Shown: positions 1-7,636, counted from the stretch's first letter. The stretch: 64,000 nt of DNA from Magnetococcus sp. PR-3 (GCF_036689865.1 NZ_JBAHUQ010000012.1:62001-126000); one strand, 5' to 3'. Notes: generated from the sequence alone by a model not told the origin. Program-made: numbers and translations.

Positions 1-53
1 ATCACATAGCCCTGCACGGTGGGTTTGGGCAGTTGCCCAGGCCAGGATTCCAT
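1..53 (-). CDS. Start of a phage tail gene downstream of tape measure (partial)
   Basis: An ATG overlaps the stop of the tape-measure gene (sequence TGATG), and the frame runs off the left edge after about 17 codons. The visible start reads MESWPGQLPKPTVQGYV. A short WP-x-x-LP-type N-terminus is common in tail proteins encoded just after the tape measure of siphoviruses. The overlap shows translational coupling to the tape-measure gene. Too little is visible for a family assignment. Confidence 0.55.
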   Translation of the reverse strand, partial: MESWPGQLPKPTVQGYV

Positions 54-2569
54 CAGCGGTAGCTACCCACAGCTGGGTTTAAGCCATATCGCCGTTCCAG
101 GGTCGGTGCAATACCCTCACCACGACCGATGTTGCGGTTCATACGGCTCTCCACCTGATCCACAAACACATCCAGGGTCAGATCCCCATTGCCTTGCTGC
201 TGCCACTGGGCTTTGGCCTCCACGTTTTCGGCATTATTGTGGATATTGACCATCACCTTGACCTCAGGCTTGCGGTTGAAGCCCTCTCCCAGCAGTTGCA
301 TCTGGCCACGGGTAAAGACCGTTTCACCTTGTTGCAAAACGGCGGGCACCTCACCGGGTCCGATGACGCCACCACTGTGATATCTGGGCGCTTGCTCGTA
401 GAGAGAAGCTGGCACCAGACGGGAACTACCCTCACCACTGCCCACCACACCGCCACCGTGATAGACCAAGGCGTTGCTCATGCCGGGCTTAGGTGTGAGC
501 ACAGCGGCTTCCGCCGTTCCACCACCAAGACCGATACCACCGAAGATGGCGCTGCCGATGGTAGAGAAGAGACTCTCCATGAGACCACCCAACGGTTTGA
601 CCACCGCCATGCGATAAGCAGTGCGAATGGCTTCCTCCGCAATGGTGTTGAAAAGATCCGTAGCCGACAGCTTTCCGGTCATAGCCCATTTGACAAAGGC
701 GTTTTCACTCTGCCGCAGTGCACCACTGGTGACCTGTTCAAAGGTTTGGGAAGCATTGGTGGCTTCATCCAGATAGTCGCGAATAGCCCGCTTAATACCA
801 TCAGACCAGTGGCTGCTGGCATCCAGCATTCGGCCATGGGCTTGCTCAACAGCCTGGGAGAAAGTCTGCTGATTAATGGCTCCTTCAGCCAGGAGTTCAT
901 TAAGATTGGTTAATTCTGACCGGTACTGTTCCTGTGCAGTGCGATACTGCTCGGAGAGGTCTTTTCCCTCTTTGAGCCGCTGCAGCCTTTTTTCTTCGGC
1001 CTTTTGCTGAGCCTCAATGGCATGTTTTTCATTAAACAGCATGGCTGCCAGTTGCTCCACTTCAGCCCTCTGCTGGGCAGTGGCCTCGGCAGATAGTCTG
1101 CGCAGGGCTTGGGAGATGAAACGCTGGCGATCGGTCTGGCTTAACGCATCCTGTTCTACTTTGAGGGCTGTCACCACCCGCTGGTTTGCCGCATGGCGTT
1201 GATCCGCCAGCTTCTGCTCCTGGGCTGCCAACTGGGCCAGTTTGGTACTGCGAACATCCGCCGCAGTTCCCAGCAGTTGGTCCACCTTTTTTTGGTTTTG
1301 ATCGGTACGGATCTGCCCAAGCTGCTCAACATGGCGGTGATACTCTGCTTCAATACGGGCTGCGCCTTGTTGGGTTACGCTGAACAGTTGCTGTTGCAGC
1401 GTGCGCTCAAGCTGAGCCAGCTTTCGGGCTCTCTCCTTTGCGCTTTGCAATTGGCCTTCATCACCAGACGCAGAATCAGGTGTGGACGTATTAGGAGATT
1501 GTGCCTGACTCTCCCGTTTGGCCTGCTCAATGTTGGCATCCTGGATGGCTCGAAGCTGTTCATTGATGGCGATGATTTCCGTTTTGAAACTGGCCAGACG
1601 ATTTCGGGCAATGGGGTGCAGGTTACTGCGGCCCGCCAGTTTGGCCACCTGCTCTTGAAGGCGCAGACGTTTGGAAAGCAAGGTGTTAAACCGCTCATCA
1701 TCGGAAGGATCACCAAACAGCTGTTGATAGCCTTTACCCACCGTAGAGAAGAAGGTGGCAAAGGCGCTGGAGGCGTCGGAGATCAGTGGGGCTAGATCCA
1801 GAAGGGCTCGGTTGAGGTTGGCTGAAATGACCTTACTGAGCGTATCCAGATCGTCCCTGGCCTGTTCTGCATTGCGGATTAGGTCCCCCTCAATAACGAT
1901 GCCCAGATCCCTAGCTTTGAGCATAGTCTGTTCCAGGGCATCGGAACCGCCCCGCAGCATGTTAATCAGGCCGACACCACCGGAATCAAACAGCTTGAAG
2001 GCCAAGCGCACCCGCTCTGAGCTGTTTTCGGTTTTGGAGAGGGCATCGGCCACTTCCAAAAGCAGATCTTCGGTTTTGCGGATCTGACCATGCTGATCTC
2101 GTAGGGTAATGCCCATCTGGGCCAGAGCATCCTTGGCTTCTCCACTTCCAGAGGCGGCTTCTGCCACCCGGCGGGTGAAACGCTGTAGAGACATATCCAA
2201 GGTATTCTGGGAGATGCCAGCCGATTCGGCGGCATAGCGCAGGGCTTGCAGAGACTCCACCCCCACGCCGATTTTGTCTGCTGTCTTACCGATGGCATCC
2301 GCTGTGGTAATGGAACGATTTACCAGGGCGGTCAAACCACCGGCTGTGGTCAAACCTGCAACCACCCCTGCCAACATGCGCATACGGGATTGTAGTCCAC
2401 TGGCCCGGCCTGCCAGAGTCTCCAAGCTACGGGAAGCATCGGAACTGGCGGTGCGAATACGCTTAAAGGAGCGCTCCCCACCCTCCCCGATCTGAGCCAG
2501 TTCAGCGCGCACACGTCCCCCATCCTCTACGGACAAGCGGATGGAATAGGAGTGTCGTGTACGGGTCAT
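53..2569 (-). CDS. Phage tail tape measure protein
   Basis: This 838-aa protein should set tail length and be ejected with the DNA. The N-terminus has the look of lambda-family tape measures: a hydrophobic Gly/Ala segment near residues 65-85, then the stretch around SITTADAIGKTADKIGV. The middle (about 370-620) is long, charged, Gln-rich helix, probably coiled coil. A second glycine-rich hydrophobic stretch follows at about 690-730. It is the longest late gene and sits directly after the chaperone frameshift pair, the standard siphovirus order. Its ATG overlaps the stop of the -1 frame chaperone extension (ATGA), and its stop overlaps the next tail gene's ATG. Confidence 0.93.
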   Translation of the reverse strand: MTRTRHSYSIRLSVEDGGRVRAELAQIGEGGERSFKRIRTASSDASRSLETLAGRASGLQSRMRMLAGVVAGLTTAGGLTALVNRSITTADAIGKTADKIGVGVESLQALRYAAESAGISQNTLDMSLQRFTRRVAEAASGSGEAKDALAQMGITLRDQHGQIRKTEDLLLEVADALSKTENSSERVRLAFKLFDSGGVGLINMLRGGSDALEQTMLKARDLGIVIEGDLIRNAEQARDDLDTLSKVISANLNRALLDLAPLISDASSAFATFFSTVGKGYQQLFGDPSDDERFNTLLSKRLRLQEQVAKLAGRSNLHPIARNRLASFKTEIIAINEQLRAIQDANIEQAKRESQAQSPNTSTPDSASGDEGQLQSAKERARKLAQLERTLQQQLFSVTQQGAARIEAEYHRHVEQLGQIRTDQNQKKVDQLLGTAADVRSTKLAQLAAQEQKLADQRHAANQRVVTALKVEQDALSQTDRQRFISQALRRLSAEATAQQRAEVEQLAAMLFNEKHAIEAQQKAEEKRLQRLKEGKDLSEQYRTAQEQYRSELTNLNELLAEGAINQQTFSQAVEQAHGRMLDASSHWSDGIKRAIRDYLDEATNASQTFEQVTSGALRQSENAFVKWAMTGKLSATDLFNTIAEEAIRTAYRMAVVKPLGGLMESLFSTIGSAIFGGIGLGGGTAEAAVLTPKPGMSNALVYHGGGVVGSGEGSSRLVPASLYEQAPRYHSGGVIGPGEVPAVLQQGETVFTRGQMQLLGEGFNRKPEVKVMVNIHNNAENVEAKAQWQQQGNGDLTLDVFVDQVESRMNRNIGRGEGIAPTLERRYGLNPAVGSYR

Positions 2570-2919
2570 GGTTCTTCTGAAAGGTTGGCTTCAATAAGTC
2601 CGGATTCAGCAACAGGTAGAAGTTCTGTGGCCGTCCATTCATCGAGTCCTACAGATCTGGCCATCTGTAGAGCTACATTCATATCGATACCCAGAATCTG
2701 CCCCGATGGAGCCAGCCTCAGCTGATTTTGACAGGCTTGCATAATCTCAAAAAGCTGTTGCTCTTCCAGGGATTGAGGGGCGTACTCATCATAGGGACAA
2801 CGCTCCCCACTCAGCCCAGGCTTTCCTCGGGCACAGGGGGCTCCATCTTCTCTACATCCTCTGCAATAGGCTGGCCCGCCGCCTTGTTGAAAGTGCCATC
2901 GGCAGAGGGCCCGGATACG
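2566..2919 (-). CDS. Frame -1 extension of tail assembly chaperone (gpT-like part of the GT fusion)
   Basis: Reading in the -1 frame from the slippery site, the sequence is open for 117 codons. It ends with TGA at 2568..2566, overlapping the tape-measure ATG (ATGA). The full fusion would be 123 + 117 = 240 residues. Several cysteines fall in the first half, including a C-x-x-C, and the second half is acidic and helical. The frame has no convincing start codon of its own near its beginning, as expected for a frameshift product. In lambda and most long-tailed siphoviruses the chaperone is made as G plus a less abundant GT fusion. Frame openness, heptamer and ATGA overlap are seen directly; the shift itself is inferred. 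Confidence 0.75.
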   Translation of the reverse strand, partial: RIRALCRWHFQQGGGPAYCRGCREDGAPCARGKPGLSGERCPYDEYAPQSLEEQQLFEIMQACQNQLRLAPSGQILGIDMNVALQMARSVGLDEWTATELLPVAESGLIEANLSEEP

Positions 2920-3287
2920 TTTTTTGCGGCATTGAGCATCACTTGGTGCAGGGTGAAAGCTTGGAAAAAGCGCTCACCCATGGGATAGAGATCAAGTAGT
3001 ACTTTGATATTCTCCTTGGTCACAGGAGCATCCTGCTCACCGGAATCATCCGCAACCCCCTGCCAAGCCGTGATATGGGCAAAGGCCAGTTCCTGAACCA
3101 ATATCACCTGATAGTGGCCATCCCGTTCGATCTCATCATCCAGATCGGGGTATTCCCGATTGAGTCGTTTTCGGGCTGCTGCCTGACACAGAGACATCCC
3201 AGCTGAAGTGAGGGGCTTGACCGTCACCACCACGTTGTAGGGCAGTTCCAGATCATAGGGTTCTTTTGGGGGCGTAAGGGAGATCAT
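2811..3287 (-). CDS. Tail assembly chaperone (gpG-like, zero-frame product)
   Basis: This 158-aa acidic protein lies between the tail tube gene and the tape measure. That is the position of the tail assembly chaperone, which coats the tape measure and recruits tube subunits. The N-terminus (MISLTPPKEPYDLELPYN) resembles other phage chaperones, in which a short beta-strand lead is followed by a helical domain. Its ATG overlaps the tail tube stop (ATGA). Codons 121-123 form the slippery site GCA AAA AAC (positions 2927 to 2919), from which a -1 shift enters a second open frame. The zero frame ends at 2811. Confidence 0.82.
   Translation of the reverse strand: MISLTPPKEPYDLELPYNVVVTVKPLTSAGMSLCQAAARKRLNREYPDLDDEIERDGHYQVILVQELAFAHITAWQGVADDSGEQDAPVTKENIKVLLDLYPMGERFFQAFTLHQVMLNAAKNVSGPSADGTFNKAAGQPIAEDVEKMEPPVPEESLG
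2919..2925 (-). promoter_or_regulatory. Slippery heptamer A AAA AAC for -1 ribosomal frameshifting
   Basis: On the minus strand the zero-frame codons are GCA AAA AAC, giving the X XXY YYZ heptamer A AAA AAC. Both tRNAs can re-pair after a slip of one base (AAA and AAA). The site lies 36 codons before the zero-frame stop, and the -1 frame is open from here to 2566. No clear downstream pseudoknot was worked out. Confidence 0.75.
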
Positions 3288-4231
3288 TGGTAGTCGCTCC
3301 CATCCAGATCACTGTTTAGAGTTACGGTGAGCATGCGCCCGGCCGCTTCATTGCGTGCTCCTTGAAAATCAAAACTGGCCTGCACGCCACCGGGCCCCTC
3401 CACAGCCAGCTTGGGCTTGGGCAGATAGACCTCATGACAGGTAAACAGAATGCTGTTGTTGGCATCCACCCGGTAGCCAAACTCCAGATCCATAGGTGTA
3501 CCGTTGCTGGCCAGATCGATGAGGCTGGTATCGGCAAAGCGCACATCGATACGCCCTGTGAGAGATGCCACCGTGGGATCTGCTCCATCGATGAGACCGT
3601 CATCTCGGATGGTTTCGATTTTTTCCAGATTGTTGCTGTAGGTAAGAGAGCCGCCGGTTAGATGGGCCAGAGAAGTGCCACCCTTTTTGATGGAGCCCTG
3701 AAACTGGCTGATGCGTTCAAAGGTAAGAGCGGTGGGTGTGCCTCCTTGAGATGAAGCCGAACGGTTTTCCCCTTGGGCAACCAGATTCAGCGTCGCCGCA
3801 GCAGCCCCTGAGCGTTGAAACTCCAGCGCAAGAGAATTCACCATCACTCCAGCACTGAGAAAGAAAGCTGGCACCTCCAGCATACCCACCTCAATGCTGT
3901 AGCTGGGTAGTACCTGTTCACCGGAGGCAAAGGTGTGCACATAGGGGCCACTACCAGTAGTATCGGCATTGCCCAACAATCCGGTCAACCACAGCCCCAT
4001 GTAACGTAGGTCCATGGGCGTTACTACCTCACCCTCCACATTGATCACATCCTGTAGAGGGGGTAGCGGGTCTCGCCCCTGTCCCAGTACCGGATCATCT
4101 ACCAATCCCTGTTCGCTACCCAAACTGCAGCGGTTGAAAGGCATGCGGATAAAGTTGCCGGAGGGCTTTTGACCGTAGACGGTTTCCCTTTTTAACAGCA
4201 GGTGGGCATTGGCCCCATAGGCTCTGGCCAT
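3284..4231 (-). CDS. Major tail tube protein
   Basis: This 315-aa beta-rich protein should polymerise into the tail tube. The start (MARAYGANAHLLLKRETVYG) and the later segment MDLRYMGLWLTGLLG fit the phage tail tube family, and the gene is immediately upstream of the assembly chaperone. A ribosome site (AAGGAATTTGCATC then ATG) follows the U-tract of a terminator hairpin just upstream. Its stop overlaps the chaperone start by 4 bases. There are no membrane segments or signal peptide. Family assignment rests on position and on the N-terminal and central motifs. Confidence 0.8.
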   Translation of the reverse strand: MARAYGANAHLLLKRETVYGQKPSGNFIRMPFNRCSLGSEQGLVDDPVLGQGRDPLPPLQDVINVEGEVVTPMDLRYMGLWLTGLLGNADTTGSGPYVHTFASGEQVLPSYSIEVGMLEVPAFFLSAGVMVNSLALEFQRSGAAAATLNLVAQGENRSASSQGGTPTALTFERISQFQGSIKKGGTSLAHLTGGSLTYSNNLEKIETIRDDGLIDGADPTVASLTGRIDVRFADTSLIDLASNGTPMDLEFGYRVDANNSILFTCHEVYLPKPKLAVEGPGGVQASFDFQGARNEAAGRMLTVTLNSDLDGSDYQ

Positions 4232-4245
4232 GATGCAAATTCCTT

Positions 4246-4278
4246 AAAAAAGGCATCCGGCACTGCTGCCGGATGCCT
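4246..4278 (-). terminator. Rho-independent terminator between decoration-like gene and tail tube
   Basis: A perfect 12-bp stem (4251-4262 with 4267-4278) closes a 4-base loop. On the minus strand it is followed by a run of T from 4251 to 4246. It lies inside the late operon, so late transcription probably needs antitermination or leaks through it. Confidence 0.8.
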
Positions 4279-4302
4279 TGAAAACCAAAGGGGGAGCCTG
4301 GG

Positions 4303-4824
4303 TCAGGCCAGGGTGATGCCATCGGTGGCTTCGAAAGCCAGTTCGGTTGCAGAAACCGCCTTGCCCAGATATTGAACAATATGCCCAGAACCGGTTGGCG
4401 GAGTGTTGGTGGTGGCCCCTGCAGTGTCAGCAGAGAGGAACATGCGTTCACCGGGGGTAAGCCCAGAAAGCTGATCTGACACCCCTTCAAAGTAGACCGC
4501 CACATCGTTACCCACGGTGGCGGCCTCCTTCACGAAACCGTCCGCCTGGGTGATGTTGGCATTGGCCTGGGCGGGCCGAACTTTCAGGGTACCGGCATCG
4601 TCGTAGATGTTGACGAAATCACCTGCCGCCACATCCACCCCCACGGTGATGCTCTTGAGGTCTGGTCCAATCCCCGTGGGCATCATGCCTAGAGAAAGCT
4701 TACCAGTGGTATCCAGCGCCACCACCTTACCGGCATCACTGACACCGGTGGTGGAGTCCACCGCAAGGGCCTCCTTGGTTTTACCGTCGGTGGTGTCGAT
4801 CTTCAGATATTTGCTAACAGCCAT
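4303..4824 (-). CDS. Phage decoration-like structural protein with two modules
   Basis: This 173-aa protein has two parts. Residues about 1-55 (AVDSTTGVSDAGKVVALD, then GKLSLGMMPTGIG) match the small neighbour at 4886..5086. Residues about 75-173 (a GLTPG turn, then TNTPPTGSGHIVQYLGKAVSATEL) match the C-terminal third of the tail terminator gene at 5098..5916. Such modules recur in phage capsid or tail surface proteins, so a surface decoration role is likely but inferred. The ribosome site AAGGAG precedes the ATG. The gene is flanked by terminator-like hairpins on both sides, like a cassette. Confidence 0.65.
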   Translation of the reverse strand: MAVSKYLKIDTTDGKTKEALAVDSTTGVSDAGKVVALDTTGKLSLGMMPTGIGPDLKSITVGVDVAAGDFVNIYDDAGTLKVRPAQANANITQADGFVKEAATVGNDVAVYFEGVSDQLSGLTPGERMFLSADTAGATTNTPPTGSGHIVQYLGKAVSATELAFEATDGITLA

Positions 4825-4856
4825 GGGCCTTACTCCTTAAATAGTTGGCCTGGAAC

Positions 4857-4880
4857 AGAAAACCCGCCGGAATGGCGGGT
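4857..4880 (-). terminator. Weak terminator-like hairpin
   Basis: A 7-bp stem ACCCGCC/GGCGGGT (4862-4868 and 4874-4880) is followed on the minus strand by TTTTCTGTT. It lies just after the stop of the gene at 4886..5086 and before the ribosome site of 4303..4824. Confidence 0.5.
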
Positions 4881-4885
4881 GGGGA

Positions 4886-5086
4886 TTACTTCTTCTTGGG
4901 TTTATCTGGGTGGTGGCAGGAGCATCGACAACATCCTGCGGGAAGCATGCTCCTGGAGAGTCTGCCGTGCCGGTCCAGAGCTACGATCTTTCCAGCATCC
5001 TTGCGCCCTTTAGATCGGTCGGTGGCATAGGCCTCCTCGGGCTGGCCGGAGTCCCCGTTCAGTCGGATAAACTTTTGAGTGGTCAT
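4886..5086 (-). CDS. Small phage protein homologous to the N-terminal module of its neighbour
   Basis: This 66-aa protein has a body that aligns with the first part of the 173-aa protein at 4303..4824: ATD-x-SKG-x-KDAGKIVALD, then GRLSRSMLPAG. The last 15 residues differ: a cysteine- and lysine-rich tail (GCCRCSCHHPDKPKKK) replaces the second module. It therefore looks like a partial gene duplication that kept one domain. It sits between the tail terminator and the decoration-like gene on the same strand. No function is known. The Cys/His tail could bind metal, which is speculation. Confidence 0.6.
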   Translation of the reverse strand: MTTQKFIRLNGDSGQPEEAYATDRSKGRKDAGKIVALDRHGRLSRSMLPAGCCRCSCHHPDKPKKK

Positions 5087-5097
5087 GGGTTAAACCC

Positions 5098-5916
5098 TTA
5101 CAACAGTTGAATAGTGGGTTCGATACTCAGGAACAGTTCTGTAGGCGATAGTGCCCGCCCCACCGTGGTGAGATAACCAGATGTTGGGGGTGTTTGAGTG
5201 GGTAGACCATCCAAACCCAGAAACACCCCATCGGGATCGGTGGACCAGTTCCAGCCAGGGTTTGAGATCGGCCCAAACACCTGGATAGGGATCGCCTCCC
5301 CTTGCTGTGCAGAGATAAGATTCATCCCCAGCACCGTACCAGAGCCCACCTGATCGGCCAGCACCAGTTGGGTATCGTTGTTCAGGGTGATCAAGCGGAA
5401 GGCTTCCAGATCCTCCCCTGCTACGAAGGTGACGTTGTTGCTGCAGCTTGCAGGCTCATTAAGAGGGCCTGGAACAGCGCAGTGACTCCAGGAGGCTGGG
5501 GATTCATACTCAATCACCGGCTCCAGCACAGCAGATTTGATGGTGGCGGCTCCCTCGATCGCTTCCAGATCTGTGGAGGGTTGCCCGATGGTCATGCCGT
5601 AGGCCAGACCACCCAGAGTGGGATTGGCGGCCAACCGCTCCCCTACCCCTGCGATCAAGGCATCCAGGGCCAGATCCCGCTTTGCCGCATCACCCTCTTG
5701 CACATAGAGTTCGATCTCCACTTGATGGCTGTAATAGGCACCACCCAAGCCACCCAGCGCTAGATCCGGACTGCCAGGATCGCCATCCCTAAGAATAACC
5801 AGCCCACCCACAGGTACCTTGATCGGCACTGCAATATTGCGTTCAACTTCGGCATCAGGAACGGTATCTAATACTGCTTGGAGTATCTGAAGGATCTGTT
5901 CTGTTTGTGTGGGCAT
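5098..5916 (-). CDS. Tail terminator protein fused to a decoration-like C-terminal module
   Basis: This 272-aa protein begins at the ATG at 5916, which follows AGGA at good spacing; an upstream TTG is less likely. Residues 1 to about 150 fit the minor tail or tail terminator family, which caps the growing tube (VEIELYVQEG, RDLALDALIAGVGERL, then GAATIKSAVLEPVIEYE). From about residue 165 on, the sequence resembles the second module of the protein at 4303..4824 (LPTQTPPTSGYLTTVGRALSPTELFL). The fusion makes it longer than a usual tail terminator of 130-160 residues. Its neighbours are the HigBA pair upstream on the opposite strand and the small module protein downstream. Confidence 0.68.
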   Translation of the reverse strand: MPTQTEQILQILQAVLDTVPDAEVERNIAVPIKVPVGGLVILRDGDPGSPDLALGGLGGAYYSHQVEIELYVQEGDAAKRDLALDALIAGVGERLAANPTLGGLAYGMTIGQPSTDLEAIEGAATIKSAVLEPVIEYESPASWSHCAVPGPLNEPASCSNNVTFVAGEDLEAFRLITLNNDTQLVLADQVGSGTVLGMNLISAQQGEAIPIQVFGPISNPGWNWSTDPDGVFLGLDGLPTQTPPTSGYLTTVGRALSPTELFLSIEPTIQLL

Positions 5917-5926
5917 GGAATTCCTG

Positions 5927-5955
5927 TTCAATTTATAGCTTTTTTGCTATATGAT
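5927..5955 (+). promoter_or_regulatory. Candidate higBA promoter with dyad operator in the spacer
   Basis: A possible -35 TTCAAT (5927-5932) and -10 TATGAT (5950-5955) are 17 bases apart. The spacer holds a perfect dyad, TATAGC-TTTTTT-GCTATA (5934-5951), which reaches into the -10. This is a typical place for an autorepressing antitoxin to bind. The promoter assignment is inference from spacing and symmetry. Confidence 0.45.
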
Positions 5956-5961
5956 AGAAGC

Positions 5962-6288
5962 ATGACATGGCACGTTGAAACATTGAACGCCACGGTAGAT
6001 GCCGAGTTGGCTGCATTAGATCCTCATCTTCGCGGGAAATTTCTCTACATCGCGGAGCTATTGGAGACATTTGGCCCTCAGCATGTCCGGGAACCCTATG
6101 TAAAGTCCTTGGGCAACAAGCTCTGGGAAATGCGCATGAAAGGGCCTCGCGGCATTGCCCGCGCTATTTACATCACCGTGGTGGATCGCCGAATTGTGGT
6201 GCTGCACGTCTTTGTCAAAAAGACCCAGAAAACGCCGCGTTCCGCCATTGAAACCGCTCTTTCCAGAGCCAGGGAGATCGAGCAATGA
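5962..6288 (+). CDS. higB: HigB/Gp49-family toxin (RelE-type mRNA interferase)
   Basis: This 108-aa protein starts at ATG 5962, just after the promoter dyad. It should be a ribosome-associated mRNA endonuclease held inactive by the next gene's product. The middle and end match the phage Gp49/HigB family: KSLGNKLWEMRMKG, RAIYITVVDRRIVVLHVFVKK and TPRSAIETALSRA. Toxin before antitoxin is the HigBA order, and the reading frames overlap by 4 bases. The pair is on the plus strand inside a minus-strand tail operon, so late phage transcription is antisense to it. Its likely role is maintenance of the element or exclusion of other phages. Confidence 0.85.
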   Translation: MTWHVETLNATVDAELAALDPHLRGKFLYIAELLETFGPQHVREPYVKSLGNKLWEMRMKGPRGIARAIYITVVDRRIVVLHVFVKKTQKTPRSAIETALSRAREIEQ

Positions 6289-6563
6289 CCGCCCTTAGCG
6301 AACTGAAAAAACAGTGGATGAAAGATCCCGAGTTCCGTAAGGAATACGAGGCTATGGCCCCCGAGTTTGAAGTGGCCAAGGCTTTGATCGGTGCCCGCGC
6401 CAAAGCTGGGTTGACCCAAGCCGAGGTAGCCGAGCGTATGGGGACCACTCAATCGGTAGTGGCTCGATTGGAAGGGGGAAAGACCATGCCGAGCATGAAG
6501 ACCCTCTTCCGTTATGCCAAAGCGACAGGGATGAAACCGGAGATTCACTTCGTTCCTGCTTAA
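6285..6563 (+). CDS. higA: HigA-family antitoxin, XRE helix-turn-helix
   Basis: This 92-aa protein overlaps the toxin gene by 4 bases (ATGA). A Cro/C1-type helix-turn-helix lies at about residues 35-75 (ARAKAGLTQAEVAERMG, then TQSVVARLEGGKTMPS). The N-terminal 30 residues are charged helix that may contact the toxin. It should bind and neutralise HigB and repress the shared promoter through the dyad at 5934-5951. Its stop is 1 base from the stop of the convergent tail gene, and no terminator is visible between them. Confidence 0.88.
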   Translation: MTALSELKKQWMKDPEFRKEYEAMAPEFEVAKALIGARAKAGLTQAEVAERMGTTQSVVARLEGGKTMPSMKTLFRYAKATGMKPEIHFVPA

Positions 6564-6564
6564 A

Positions 6565-7218
6565 TCAACCGGTTGAGCCCATCTTCTGATCAATCAGCTT
6601 CGGTAACCGAGCCAACCAGCGGTTGGTGGCTCTGGCCACATCCAGTTTCTTGGGAATACGTGCCTGGGGCACCATGACGAACATCACAACCGTGGTGATG
6701 CCGCTTTTCAGCCTTCCTGATTTGGTATAGCTCCCACCCTTTGCCCGCCTGCCCATCCGACCAGTCTTGGCGCTGATGCGCACCCCATCCACCACCAGAA
6801 GTGATGGCTTTCCCTTTCGGTAGACAAACCGAAGAGGTCCATACCTGCCTTCGGGGAAATTGCCTGGGTGTACCCGTTTACCATCGGTGCCCCGCTTTGG
6901 CGCAGCAGGTGTGGGAATAGCCAGCCACAAGCCACCCTTACCCTTGATCACCGCGCCACGATCAAAGGTACGCATGATCTTGGGTGCCTTGGACCAAACC
7001 AAAGAAGCGGCATTGGTACCCTGGTTGGGGTAGGTCCGATTGCGCCAGCTTCGGGAGAGACGAACCCCCAACCCAGCAGCAACCACCTGCTGACGCAGTT
7101 CCGTTTTCAAACCCTGGCCCGCTTCTTTGGTGCCAGTCGTCACAGAGTGTTTGATACGCAGAAGATCCTGTTCCATGTCCTGACGGATGGATCCAATGAT
7201 GGTGGTCGCAAGGCGCAT
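6565..7218 (-). CDS. Phage tail completion/neck protein (DUF6441-like)
   Basis: This 217-aa basic protein lies between the head-tail joining protein and the tail terminator, where neck or tail completion proteins are encoded. It starts MRLATTIIGSIRQDMEQ, is rich in Lys/Arg, and has no membrane segment. I associate it with DUF6441 from its start, length and location; I see no catalytic motif. It is transcribed with the late operon. The neighbouring HigBA pair interrupts the order between this gene and the tail terminator. Confidence 0.62.
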   Translation of the reverse strand: MRLATTIIGSIRQDMEQDLLRIKHSVTTGTKEAGQGLKTELRQQVVAAGLGVRLSRSWRNRTYPNQGTNAASLVWSKAPKIMRTFDRGAVIKGKGGLWLAIPTPAAPKRGTDGKRVHPGNFPEGRYGPLRFVYRKGKPSLLVVDGVRISAKTGRMGRRAKGGSYTKSGRLKSGITTVVMFVMVPQARIPKKLDVARATNRWLARLPKLIDQKMGSTG

Positions 7219-7220
7219 GT

Positions 7221-7526
7221 TCAGGCCGGGTAGCAGTCCAGGGTCCAGACCAACCGATCCCGACCAGCCATGGGTTCTCCCTGAACGATATAAGTCACAC
7301 CGTTCACCTCTACTTGATCATCAGGCTGGGGATTGGCTACTTCAGAGGTTCGAACCTCAAACAGTGAGGTTTCAGCATGGATACGGGTCTCCCCAAAACT
7401 CACCACTTCATCGGGACGTTTGGAGATGACACTCACCAAAACAGGATCACCTCCACTGGGTCTGTAGGTGACTGGGATACCAAAACTCTGAAAAGTGGCA
7501 TCCACTGCCATGCTGAAAGGGTTCAT
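7221..7526 (-). CDS. Head-tail joining (stopper) protein
   Basis: This 101-aa beta-rich protein contains VTYRPSGGDPVLVSVI, SLFEVRTSEV, DDQVEVNGVTYIV and RLVWTLDCYPA. That pattern is typical of the gpFII-like head-tail joining family, which plugs the connector and docks the tail. It lies downstream of the major capsid gene and upstream of the neck protein. Its ATG overlaps the stop of a 37-codon ORF (ATGA). Length is normal for the family. Confidence 0.72.
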   Translation of the reverse strand: MNPFSMAVDATFQSFGIPVTYRPSGGDPVLVSVISKRPDEVVSFGETRIHAETSLFEVRTSEVANPQPDDQVEVNGVTYIVQGEPMAGRDRLVWTLDCYPA

Positions 7527-7636
7527 GTCCTGGCCTCCAGGTGGTTCAAGATCAAGGCGTCAAGGAAGAAGCGACGAGACAGTGCGTCAGGCACGGTGAG
7601 GAGCTGATGACGCAGACAACGAAGATATTGGGCCAT
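7523..7636 (-). CDS. Small phage ORF between capsid and stopper genes
   Basis: This 37-aa ORF (MAQYLRCLRHQLLTVPDAL, ending NHLEART) fills the gap between the capsid stop and the stopper start. It ends in an ATGA overlap with the stopper, which suggests it is translated. No clear ribosome site is seen at the right distance. Many related phages have a short ORF of this kind here. Function unknown. Confidence 0.4.
   Translation of the reverse strand: MAQYLRCLRHQLLTVPDALSRRFFLDALILNHLEART

Noticed and set aside
194-913. 239-codon plus-strand ORF
   Set aside because: It is a shadow of the tape-measure gene on the opposite strand; several other long plus-strand frames to 27 kb are shadows in the same way.
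2821-2860. Alternative slippery sites near the chaperone stop (GAG CCC CCT, GAG GAA AGC)
   Set aside because: Neither allows both tRNAs to re-pair after a -1 slip, whereas A AAA AAC at 2919-2925 does.
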